Assembly (NCBI GenBank): GCA_964473155.1
Contig: CAYYNT010000073.1
Span: 1 to 20,491, forward strand
Origin: JAJFUG01 sp964473155
GTDB taxonomy: Bacteria; Gemmatimonadota; Glassbacteria; GWA2-58-10
Length of the DNA: 20,491 nucleotides
Direction of reading: 5' to 3'
The notes below the pieces were generated by a model. The model was not told the DNA's origin, searched no databases, and saw only the letters and a program-made list of their open reading frames with translations. Shown here in pieces: positions 1-6,946 of the stretch. Both the position numbers and the translations under genes were made by a program. How positions within the stretch are numbered: position 1 is the stretch's first letter; each line of letters opens with the position of its first letter.

Positions 1-81
1 AACTCCCGGTTGCTTTAAACTATCCTAATACTCGTCTCCCAATATACAAGGGGGAGGCGCTTGCGACAACCGTTGGGCGTG

Positions 82-122
82 GGATTCCCCCCTTTACGAA
101 AGGGAGGCAGGGGGGATTATGA
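82..122 (-). repeat. Partial copy of the C-run/G-run dispersed repeat core
   Basis: Downstream of the isomerase-like gene lies an imperfect hairpin: CCCCCCTTT at 87-95 faces AAAGGGAGG at 99-107 across 3 nt, with one mismatch. It is flanked by AATCCCCCC (minus strand). Read on the minus strand it resembles the core of the repeats at 12281-12320 and 5194-5220 (AATCCCCC, C-run plus TT, AA plus G-run, GGAA). No T-run follows on either strand, so it does not look like an intrinsic terminator. The rest of 1-196 shows nothing I can name. Confidence 0.4.
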
Positions 123-196
123 ATATTCCCAACCACGAGCGCCGAAACAATACACTAAATAGTCAATGATCTCGATAACGGTATTATATAATTTTG

Positions 197-1672
197 TCAG
201 AACGGGTTTTCTCCGGGATACGGCAACCCCGCGGGATGGTTGTACAACATCTCCTCCACCCCAAGCAGGCGCAGCGCATAGAACAGCGCCCGTCCCACAT
301 GGCTGAAAGCCACTGCCGTATGGTGCGGGAACCGCCGCCCGATCAGCACATGACGGTAAAAACGCGCCATCTGCGGCACCGCGATCACTCCGGTCCCGCC
401 GAAAGACTGCGGATTTATATCCAGCACCTCGCCCTGGGCGGCATAGGCCAGAAGGCTGCAACCCGCGGCTCCCTGCAGGCGGAAGATCGTGACCGCGCCG
501 GGACGGATTGTCCCCTCCAGCGTACCGCGGGTGATATCCGGTTCGCGTCCCGGTTCCATCAGGCGGTGCATGATGAGCTGATGCTTGAGGCTGAAATCCT
601 TGAGGCAGGACGAGGGTGTGTTGCCGCAGTGGAAGCCCATGAACAGGTCATCCGGGCTGTAGCCGGATACTATTTCCCCGGCCTTTTCATACATCTCGCG
701 CGGCACGCTGTTGTTGATGTCCAGCAGGGTGGCCGGGGCCAGGCTGGCCGCGGTGGCCATGTACTGGCTGAGCGCGCCGTAGATATCAACCTCGCAGGCC
801 ACAGGCATCCCGCGCGAGGCCAGGCGGCTGTTCACGAAACAGGGGGTGCAGCCGAAATATTTCTCGAACGACGGCCAGCATTTGTTGGCGAACACGGCAT
901 AGCGGCTCGCTCCCAGGTTCTTTTCACAGAAACCGGTCAGCGCCAGCTCCAGACGGGCCAGACGGTTCAGCAGGGCGTTGTCCTGTCCCGGACCCAGCTC
1001 GCGTATCATGTCCGCAACAATCGCTTCGAGCGACGGATTGCCCTCGGCCTGGCGGAAAAGGTCGTAGAGGTCCAGCTCGCTGTTTTCCATCACTTCGAGG
1101 CCCAGGTCATACAGCGGCTTGACCGGCGCGTTGCAGGCCAGGAAATCCTGGGGCCGCGGCCCGAAAGAGAATATCTTCAGCCGCCGCAGGCCCAGCGCCA
1201 CGCGGGCTGCGGGTATAAACTCCGCTATCAGCTCGGCCGCCTCCGGCGGCGTGGCCACCGGCCGTTCCGGGACATGCACTCTCAGGTTGCGCAGCCCGCA
1301 GTTGTAAGAGGCGTTTAGCAGCCCGCAGAATGCGTCCCCGCGCCCCTCCACCAGCCCGTCCGCCATCTGTTCCGCCGCGGCGCAGAGCATCACCGGCCCG
1401 TTGAACCGCTGCGCGATGAGGCTGAGCGGCCCCTCCGGCCCGAAATTACCCAGATAGATGACCAGGGCGTTGGCCCCCAGGGCTGCCAGTTCAGCCTCGG
1501 CCGCAGGGATGTCCTTCTCTCCCTCCAGCACCGTGCGGCACTCAAGCACCGGAAGGCCCTTTTTATCGCACTCCAGGGCCACGCGGGCGCGCCTGCGCTC
1601 GGAAAGCTCCCTGGGGAAACAGTCGCGGCTGACCGCTAACAACGCGACTTTGACTTCGGGGATATTGTTCAT
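197..1672 (-). CDS. L-fucose/L-arabinose isomerase family protein
   Basis: A 491-aa cytoplasmic protein of the FucI/AraA-like aldose-ketose isomerase superfamily. Candidate metal ligands are E294 (in CEVDIYGALS) and D318 (in LLDINNS). Their 24-residue spacing equals that of E337 and D361 in E. coli FucI (established). H458 (SHVG) or H450/H451 (PHHTAV) may be the third ligand. At 491 aa it is about 100 residues shorter than E. coli FucI (591) and close to arabinose isomerase length. The start at 1672 was chosen because GGAGGAAG precedes it by a few bases; the reading frame runs 94 codons further upstream but there overlaps the kinase gene. It is the last gene of the operon, 28 bp after the ribulokinase. 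Its pairing with a ribulokinase suggests L-arabinose or a related aldose, but the substrate cannot be read from sequence. Family assignment is firm. Confidence 0.82.
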   Translation of the reverse strand: MNNIPEVKVALLAVSRDCFPRELSERRRARVALECDKKGLPVLECRTVLEGEKDIPAAEAELAALGANALVIYLGNFGPEGPLSLIAQRFNGPVMLCAAAEQMADGLVEGRGDAFCGLLNASYNCGLRNLRVHVPERPVATPPEAAELIAEFIPAARVALGLRRLKIFSFGPRPQDFLACNAPVKPLYDLGLEVMENSELDLYDLFRQAEGNPSLEAIVADMIRELGPGQDNALLNRLARLELALTGFCEKNLGASRYAVFANKCWPSFEKYFGCTPCFVNSRLASRGMPVACEVDIYGALSQYMATAASLAPATLLDINNSVPREMYEKAGEIVSGYSPDDLFMGFHCGNTPSSCLKDFSLKHQLIMHRLMEPGREPDITRGTLEGTIRPGAVTIFRLQGAAGCSLLAYAAQGEVLDINPQSFGGTGVIAVPQMARFYRHVLIGRRFPHHTAVAFSHVGRALFYALRLLGVEEMLYNHPAGLPYPGENPF

Positions 1673-1700
1673 CGTCTTCCTCCGTGGCTTTCGGCGACAC

Positions 1701-3377
1701 TCAATCAGAAATCCCGCCGCGGCGTGTCTGCTCCTCCACAAAGCCGCCCAGGCGGTTGTAATCCTCGTACAGACGGTCATAGGCCGCTTTGCGGCAGGCG
1801 TCCGGCAGGTACTCGCGCTCGAACCCGGCGTCCATCTTCGCCTGGGCCTCGGACACCGTGCCGTACAACCCGGCCGCCACTGCCGCGAACATCGCCGCTC
1901 CCAGTGCGCAGGCCTGGTCACAGGCCGAAACGCCGATCCGGCAGCCGAAAACATCCGCCAGCACCTGCATGGCGAACGGGTTCTGCCGCGCCACGCCTCC
2001 CAGTGCGATCACGCCCTTGATCGGCACGCCCTCCTGCTCGAAGCGCTCGACAATCTTGCGCGCCCCGAAGGCTGTGGACTCGACCAGCGCCCGGAACAGA
2101 GCCGGGGCCGAGCTGCCCAGGCTCAGGCCGGTGAGCGCCCCGCGCAGACGCTGGTCGGCGAACGGCGTGCGGCGTCCGTTCAGCCAGTCCAGGCCCAGCA
2201 CCCCGCTCTCGCCGGGAGACAGGCGCTCCGCGCCCTCGGTCAGGGCGGCGTAGATTCCCTCGCGGAGGACTTTTTCCAGTTCCCCGGCCTTACCGGCCGC
2301 GGCCGGGACATTCCGCAGCGGCCAGAGCATCAGGTCACGCAGCCAGGCGTAGACATCCCCGTAGGCCGACTGTCCGGCCTCCAGTCCCAGCATTCCCGGA
2401 ATCACCGACCCGTCCACCTGCCCGCAGATTCCGCGTATCAGCTTGCCCTCCAGGCCCTCGTGCGGTGCGACCAGGATGTCGCAGGTGGAGGTGCCGATCA
2501 CCCGGCTGAGTATATAGGGCTGGATACCCGCGCCCACCGCGCCCATGTGGGCGTCGAACGCCCCCACGGCCACTGGCAGGCCCGCGGGCAGGCCCAGACG
2601 GCCAGCCCATTCGCCGCAGAGATGCCCGGCGACATTGTCCGAGGTGAATGTCTCGCGGTAAAGACGCGGGCGGAGCGCCGCCAGCCTTTGGTCGAGATGC
2701 GCCAGGAAATCAGCCGACGGCAACCCGTCGAACGAGGCGTGCCACATCGCCTTGTGCCCGGCGGCGCAGCGGCTGCGTTTCACGGCGGAGGGATCATCGA
2801 TCCCGCAGAGCATGGCCGGGACCCAGTCGCAGTTCTCCATCCAGGTGAAAGCCGCGGCGGCCGCCTTACGGTCCTGGCGCATGACATGCAGTATCTTGGA
2901 CCAGAACCACTCCGAGGAATACACCCCGCCCGAGTACATGGTGAAATCCGTCCCGCCCCAGGAATGGGCCAGGGCGTTTATTTCCTCGGCTTCGTCCACG
3001 GCGGTGTGGTCTTTCCAGAGAACAAACATGGCGTTGGGGTTGTCGCTGAACTCCGGGTGCAGGGCCAGGGGACGGCATTTTTCATCCACCGGGCCGGGAG
3101 TGCTGCCCGTGGTGTCCACGGCCAGGCCGCGCACCAGGGCCGCCGAACCTTTCGGCGCACCGGCCAGGGCTTCCCTGACGCTCGCGGCCAGGGCCTCGAT
3201 ATGATCGAGCGGGTGCTGACGGAACTGGTTGCGAGCCGGGTCGCAGTACATGCCCCTGCCCCAGCGCTCGAAACCCGCCACCGCAGTCGACACCACGGAC
3301 CCGTCGGCCGCGTCGGTAAGAAGCGCCCGCACGGAATCCGTGCCGAAGTCAAGTCCCAGCACCAGGTTTCTTTCCAT
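1701..3377 (-). CDS. araB: Ribulokinase (FGGY family, AraB-type)
   Basis: A 558-aa cytoplasmic sugar kinase, full AraB length, expected to phosphorylate L-ribulose (possibly D-ribulose) at O5 with ATP. The N-terminal FGGY domain opens with the phosphate-binding GLDFGTDSVRALLTD at residues 7-21. The catalytic-base region VGAFDAHMGAVGAG puts the candidate base at D275. The C-terminal domain carries the adenosine-side motif ALGGVARQNPFAMQVLADV near residue 455. The ATG at 3377 has GGAG about 8 nt upstream. The gene lies 35 bp after the rhamnose isomerase and 28 bp before the isomerase-like gene, so all three are probably co-transcribed. No ribulose-5-phosphate 4-epimerase is present, so an arabinose route would have to be completed elsewhere. 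The AraB-subfamily call rests on the N-terminal motif, the GAFDAHMGAVGAG segment and length. I would not exclude a relaxed substrate range in this mixed deoxy-sugar setting. Confidence 0.88.
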   Translation of the reverse strand: MERNLVLGLDFGTDSVRALLTDAADGSVVSTAVAGFERWGRGMYCDPARNQFRQHPLDHIEALAASVREALAGAPKGSAALVRGLAVDTTGSTPGPVDEKCRPLALHPEFSDNPNAMFVLWKDHTAVDEAEEINALAHSWGGTDFTMYSGGVYSSEWFWSKILHVMRQDRKAAAAAFTWMENCDWVPAMLCGIDDPSAVKRSRCAAGHKAMWHASFDGLPSADFLAHLDQRLAALRPRLYRETFTSDNVAGHLCGEWAGRLGLPAGLPVAVGAFDAHMGAVGAGIQPYILSRVIGTSTCDILVAPHEGLEGKLIRGICGQVDGSVIPGMLGLEAGQSAYGDVYAWLRDLMLWPLRNVPAAAGKAGELEKVLREGIYAALTEGAERLSPGESGVLGLDWLNGRRTPFADQRLRGALTGLSLGSSAPALFRALVESTAFGARKIVERFEQEGVPIKGVIALGGVARQNPFAMQVLADVFGCRIGVSACDQACALGAAMFAAVAAGLYGTVSEAQAKMDAGFEREYLPDACRKAAYDRLYEDYNRLGGFVEEQTRRGGISD

Positions 3378-3412
3378 AACAAGCTCCGTGGTTTCGAGTT
3401 GTCCTTGTCATT

Positions 3413-4675
3413 CTATGCTTTTGCGGCGCGTTCGCGCTCCAGTTTTTTCTGGATTCCGCTCTCGCGGAAAGCGATGAGCGGGTCAGGATGCAGGCCCTGA
3501 CGGTGGTACGATTCCAGCACCAGCGGGGCCGTGTCGGTGTGCAGAAGGGCGCGCTCGTACTCTATGTTCGCGTCCAGCGGGTCCGGGCCGCAACGCGCGG
3601 CTTCCAGGCGCTCCATGTCAAGAAGCATGGCGCGGGCGAATGAGCGTTTGAGGGCATCCACCGATTTCAGCACCGAGGGTATTCGCGCCTCGGCCCGGGC
3701 CATCTGATCCAGGGCCAGGCTCCAGTCGCGGCGCGGATCGCCGCTCAGCAGCGCGCCTCCCGCGACCAGCTCGCCGAATATGCGGGCGATCTCGTAGTTC
3801 GCCTCCACCGAATGGTCGTCATCCGCCGCGTAGCGCGTGTTGAAATGGAACCCCCCGCGAACGCCGAAAGCTATGAGCGCGGCGACTATCTGCTCCACGT
3901 TCGTGCCGTGATGGTGATGGCCCAGGTCGATCAGCACCGCGCCCTTATCGCCGAAGATACGGGCCAGCTCGCGCGAGACGCCCCAGTCCGGGACAGTGGT
4001 GCTATACGTGCCTGGCTCGAACAGCTTGTACTCGACCAGCACGCGGTCAAGTTTCTCCCGCACGGCCTGCGGAGTGCGTTTCCATGTCTCTTTCAAGCTA
4101 TCGGCCAGAAGGCTGAGTTTTTCACCCAGTCCGCGCTGTCCGGGGTAGTTGGTCCCATCCGGGAACCAGAGGCTGACCACCCCCCCGGCCAGTTCGGCGG
4201 CCACCCGCGCCGCCAGGATTGTCTGTTCGACATAGCGCTCGCGCGTTTTCCCGTCCCGCGCGCTCAGGCTGCCGTCCTGGCTGCCGTCCAGAAAATAGGT
4301 CGGGCTGATCGATCCCAGGCGCAGGCCGCGAGACCTGAATTCCTCCGCCACGCGCCGGGCGGTCTCGAAATCTCCGTTCACGCCATCCGCGCTGAGCGAC
4401 CAGAGCACGTGCACCCCCACCGCGGGAGTGGAACGGGTAAGTGAATGCACCACCGCGGCGTCCGCGGCGATCTCGGCCGTGTTGCGCGCCGCGCCTCCGC
4501 CGCCCGCCCCCTCGAACCGTCCGCCGCCTCCGAAACCGGCCCAGAACTGCCAGGCCGGGACCTCGATCTCCAGGCGCGCGGTCATTTCGACCGCCCGCTC
4601 GACCGCCGCCTCACCAAAACAGGCTTTCAGGTATTCCAGTCCCTTAATTCTTACCGTGTCCAACGGATGGCTCAT
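3413..4675 (-). CDS. rhaI: L-rhamnose isomerase, Pseudomonas stutzeri type
   Basis: A 420-aa TIM-barrel isomerase converting L-rhamnose to L-rhamnulose in the cytoplasm. Every metal ligand known from the P. stutzeri enzyme (E219, D254, H257, H281, D289, D291, D327; about 430 aa) has a counterpart here at a constant offset of 4: E215 (VEYKLFEP), D250 and H253 (IDLGHHHHG), H277 (GFHFN), D285 and D287 (YAADDD), and D323 (ALDQMA). That constant offset is strong support for a complete, probably active enzyme. The ATG at 4675 is preceded by AGGGAG about 8 nt upstream. It is the first gene of a three-gene operon with araB and the fucose/arabinose isomerase-like gene. A glycine-rich loop around residues 47-62 is longer than I would expect. 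Enzymes of this type often accept other aldoses, so the physiological substrate is inferred from the rhamnosidase operon next door. Confidence 0.93.
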   Translation of the reverse strand: MSHPLDTVRIKGLEYLKACFGEAAVERAVEMTARLEIEVPAWQFWAGFGGGGRFEGAGGGGAARNTAEIAADAAVVHSLTRSTPAVGVHVLWSLSADGVNGDFETARRVAEEFRSRGLRLGSISPTYFLDGSQDGSLSARDGKTRERYVEQTILAARVAAELAGGVVSLWFPDGTNYPGQRGLGEKLSLLADSLKETWKRTPQAVREKLDRVLVEYKLFEPGTYSTTVPDWGVSRELARIFGDKGAVLIDLGHHHHGTNVEQIVAALIAFGVRGGFHFNTRYAADDDHSVEANYEIARIFGELVAGGALLSGDPRRDWSLALDQMARAEARIPSVLKSVDALKRSFARAMLLDMERLEAARCGPDPLDANIEYERALLHTDTAPLVLESYHRQGLHPDPLIAFRESGIQKKLERERAAKA

Positions 4676-4701
4676 TACGCGGCTCCCTTTAAGCTTGCAT
4701 A

Positions 4702-4730
4702 TCTATAGATGTGTCGATTCAATGGATTAA
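4702..4730 (-). promoter_or_regulatory. Possible promoter of the rhaI-araB operon
   Basis: On the minus strand a -10-like TATAGA (4702-4707) lies 17 nt from a weak -35-like TTAATC (4725-4730), about 27 nt before the rhaI ATG. The -10 box lies inside a perfect 10-bp palindrome, ATCTATAGAT (4701-4710). The -35 part lies in the dispersed repeat starting at 4711. Only three of six -35 bases match consensus, so this is tentative. Confidence 0.3.
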
Positions 4731-4749
4731 ATCCCCGTCGGTCCCAGCT
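4711..4749 (+). repeat. Left fragment of a dispersed repeat split by the MITE-like insertion
   Basis: The 40 nt at 4711-4750 align without gaps to 12265-12304, with about 32 identities by eye (GTGT-GATT, TGG, AAATCCCC, TCGGTCCC). The matching right part of the repeat is displaced to 5188-5340. This suggests that one repeat of the 12265-12436 family was interrupted here. The fragment ends 'CCC AGCT', and AGCT recurs at 5188-5191 on the far side of the insertion. Confidence 0.55.
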
Positions 4750-5187
4750 TTATCCGGTCAGGATATTGCCGGGAGGATCGAAAAAAGCTTTCCGGTCACT
4801 GTGCACCGTGACCGTACGACGAAAGTTTCAGGAAAAGGCAGACCTATTTCGGCTCCTCCGGCCTTATGTTTTCGTGTCTCGTTTTCAAGCGGCCCGCTCA
4901 GGGCCGTCCGGGGCCGTATGTCCGAGCCACGCCAAAGAAACGGAGTAATGGCTGTGGGCACACTCAATCCTGAAATAGCTTCCGCGGCCGGGCGGGCATT
5001 CAGCGCCAGCGTCGCCCGGTGACAATGGCAGCGTGCAGAGGCTGCGTGCACACCGCCGGTTGAAAAAGAAATATGGCCAGTGCGAGTTTACGGCCCCAAA
5101 GCGTCTTTTGGTCCTTTTCCACAAGCCGGAAAAGGACATAAAAACAATTGCCTTTCAATCCCGCGATGCAACTTCCTGACCGGACAA
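4750..5187. mobile_element. MITE-like non-autonomous element, 438 bp
   Basis: The ends are inverted repeats. The left end is TTATCCGGTCAGGATATTGC (4750-4769); the right end (5168-5187), reverse-complemented, is TTGTCCGGTCAGGAAGTTGC. They match at 17 of 20 positions with a perfect 11-bp core. The element is bounded by AGCT at 4746-4749 and 5188-5191, read as a 4-bp target duplication. It holds no convincing gene; its small ORFs show no domain, export signal or proper start. Internal structure includes a near-perfect 22-bp palindrome (4793-4814) and stems at 4988-4994/5013-5019, 5028-5032/5041-5045 and 5111-5120/5128-5137. A related sequence lies inverted at the right end of the window. It sits inside an older repeat, between the two halves of the rhamnose locus. 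I cannot name a parent transposase family. Confidence 0.62.
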
Positions 5188-5340
5188 AGCTACCTCGCTC
5201 CCCCCTTCAATGGGGGAGGAACTGCTGCCGCTGCCATCCTTCTGCAAACACTTGCCAGTGGCTGTTTTGAAGCCCCTCTTGGAAACTGGGGGAACAGGGG
5301 GTTGTGTTTTTATGCCTTTTTTCAACACCCTTTTCAGCTT
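5188..5340 (+). repeat. Dispersed repeat, right part (relative of 12291-12436)
   Basis: From 5194 (CTCGCTCCCCCCTT) to 5340 this segment matches 12291-12436 at nearly equal length (147 against 146 nt). The best block is 5291-5340 against 12387-12436, sharing GTTGTGTTTTTA, TTTTTCAACAC and CTTTT-AGCT, with most positions identical by eye. Both copies have the same orientation and lie in gaps at the edge of the second operon. This one ends 15 bp from the stop codon of the FGGY kinase gene. Confidence 0.6.
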
Positions 5341-5355
5341 ACAGGTCTTGTCAGT

Positions 5356-6942
5356 TTACTGATCTTTTTGATCCAACTCCTGGTTCAGCTCCAGGTTCCA
5401 CTTTTCCTGGTATTCGGCGGCGGCATGGTCCAGCGGCGGCGGCAACGGTTCGATTTCCTTCAGGGACAAGCCCTCCGGCCGCACTTCGTGCGGGTGCACC
5501 CCCAGGCAGGCGGCCTTGCCGTTCAGCGCCGCGCCCAGCGTGGTGGTTTCGCTCAGGGGCGCGCCATGCCTGTCTCGCAGGGTGAACACCCGCCGCCCTG
5601 CCAGAGTGGCCAGAATCCGCCCGAGGTGCGGGTCGCGCGAGCCGCCTCCGGTCAGGATCACCGGAGCGTCCGGACCCGGTTTCAGCATATCGATCTGGAT
5701 CAGCGCGGTCAGGGTTGTGCAGAGGCTGGCCAGGGCGTGCGCCCGTGCCGGGTCCTCCATGAACGCCCCGCGGTTTACGATCTTTCCGGCCAGATTCGGG
5801 AACGGCCCTGAACCCCGGTTCTCCGGGGCCACGCCCGGCAGAACGAAGCAGCGTCTCTCACGCAACACGCTTTCCAGAGCTGCGGCGTCTTCATCGCGGG
5901 CCTGGAAAGCTCCTGCGCCGAACAGGTTTTCCAGATGACGGAAATCCCGCCCGCCGCCGTACATCGAGGTCACCACCGGTTCGCCGTCCAGCGTGCCCTG
6001 TACGATCAGACCGCGCCGCCAGCCATCCGGGGGAAGGTCCGGCGAGCGGCCGGCCAGGGCGGCCATGGTCCAGCTTCCAGCCTCCAGGTGAATTGCCCCG
6101 GCCGGAGCAGACTCGACCGCGCTCAGCGGAAGGTGCGAAAGGCAGGTGTCGTGGCCGCCGGGAACGACAATCGTGCAGCCGGTAAGCCCCAGTTGCGCAG
6201 CCTGGGCGCGCGGGACTTCGCCCAGCGGAACGTACGCCACGTCGGGACGCTCCGGAACCAGACGCCGGAAAGCCTCCACCCGGAGAGCGGCCGCGCTTGG
6301 CGCGCCTGGAGCGGCGGTTATGTCGCGCGCGCCGCTGTGGCACATCCAGTAGCTGTGCTCGGCGCCCGCCAGCCGCACGGCGGCCAGGTAGTCCGGCCCC
6401 AGGAAATGCCCGGCGATCAGGACCCCGTAAGCGGCGAAACCGCCAGCGCGCTCCAGAATGTCAGGACGTTCGATCTGCTCGAACACGAAACGCTTGAGCA
6501 GGGTCAGGCTGCCGGGGTAATCTCGCACCGAGCCGGTCTGGCGGAAAAATCCGTCCGCGCTCCCGGCAATCTCCCGGAACGCCGCCTCCACCCGCTCCGG
6601 GTAGGCCTGGGCATATGACAGGCTGAGCCTCTCCCCCGGGGCCTCGCAAAGGGAGTTGTCCACGCCGATCAGCGCTCCGGAGGCCCCGCGCGCCGCCGGG
6701 GCGATCACCCGGCAGGCGCGTAAGTGTGCGGGCAGGGCCTCGATCACCGAGCAATACCAGTCGAACTGCCCGCCGCTGGCGTTATACCGGAGGCCGCCGT
6801 ATTCCGTCACCGGAGTGAGACAGCTCGCCGAGTACAGGGTTTCGAGGCTTTCGAAATCCAGCACTTCCAGCTTGATATTGGTCGCCCCGTCCACCGGCAC
6901 GATAATGGTCCCGCCGGACGGCTTTTTCATGCTTTTGCCCAT
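5356..6942 (-). CDS. FGGY-family carbohydrate kinase, probable 6-deoxyketose (rhamnulose/fuculose) kinase
   Basis: A 528-aa cytoplasmic kinase with both FGGY domains. The N-terminal phosphate loop reads DGATNIKLEVLD, closest in form to the DCGATNVR of E. coli fuculokinase FucK. The catalytic Asp is probably D265 in VVPGGHDTCLSH, a GHDT context known from rhamnulokinase and fuculokinase. The C-terminal motif ILTGGGSRDPHLGRILATL near residue 455 closes the ATP site. It begins 4 nt after the rhamnosidase stop, so it is probably translationally coupled. No strong Shine-Dalgarno precedes the ATG at 6942 or the alternative ATG at 6930. Context assigns phosphorylation of L-rhamnulose at O1 before aldol cleavage; this is inference. 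It is clearly distinct from the AraB-type kinase at 1701-3377. The last codons lie next to the dispersed repeat, so the polar tail (LDQKDQ) may be a late addition. Confidence 0.78.
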   Translation of the reverse strand: MGKSMKKPSGGTIIVPVDGATNIKLEVLDFESLETLYSASCLTPVTEYGGLRYNASGGQFDWYCSVIEALPAHLRACRVIAPAARGASGALIGVDNSLCEAPGERLSLSYAQAYPERVEAAFREIAGSADGFFRQTGSVRDYPGSLTLLKRFVFEQIERPDILERAGGFAAYGVLIAGHFLGPDYLAAVRLAGAEHSYWMCHSGARDITAAPGAPSAAALRVEAFRRLVPERPDVAYVPLGEVPRAQAAQLGLTGCTIVVPGGHDTCLSHLPLSAVESAPAGAIHLEAGSWTMAALAGRSPDLPPDGWRRGLIVQGTLDGEPVVTSMYGGGRDFRHLENLFGAGAFQARDEDAAALESVLRERRCFVLPGVAPENRGSGPFPNLAGKIVNRGAFMEDPARAHALASLCTTLTALIQIDMLKPGPDAPVILTGGGSRDPHLGRILATLAGRRVFTLRDRHGAPLSETTTLGAALNGKAACLGVHPHEVRPEGLSLKEIEPLPPPLDHAAAEYQEKWNLELNQELDQKDQ

Positions 6943-6946
6943 TGTT

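Noticed and set aside
1673..1954. 94-codon N-terminal extension of the isomerase-like protein
   Set aside because: The extension overlaps the ribulokinase gene, is Arg/Pro/Trp-rich, and a GGAGGAAG site marks the internal ATG at 1672.
1458..3500. A 680-codon plus-strand open frame, and another at 9621-11330
   Set aside because: Both are antisense to recognisable genes (isomerase-like, ribulokinase; permease) and show low-complexity composition, no motif and no ribosome site.
5111..5137. Perfect 10-bp hairpin taken as an intrinsic terminator
   Set aside because: No T-run follows on either strand: ATAAAAAC on plus, CAAAAGACGC on minus. It is better read as internal structure of the MITE-like element.
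4758..5139. Short open frames in the gap between the operons (both strands)
   Set aside because: They fall inside the MITE-like element, have no known motif or good start, and the corresponding frame in the second copy is not conserved as protein.
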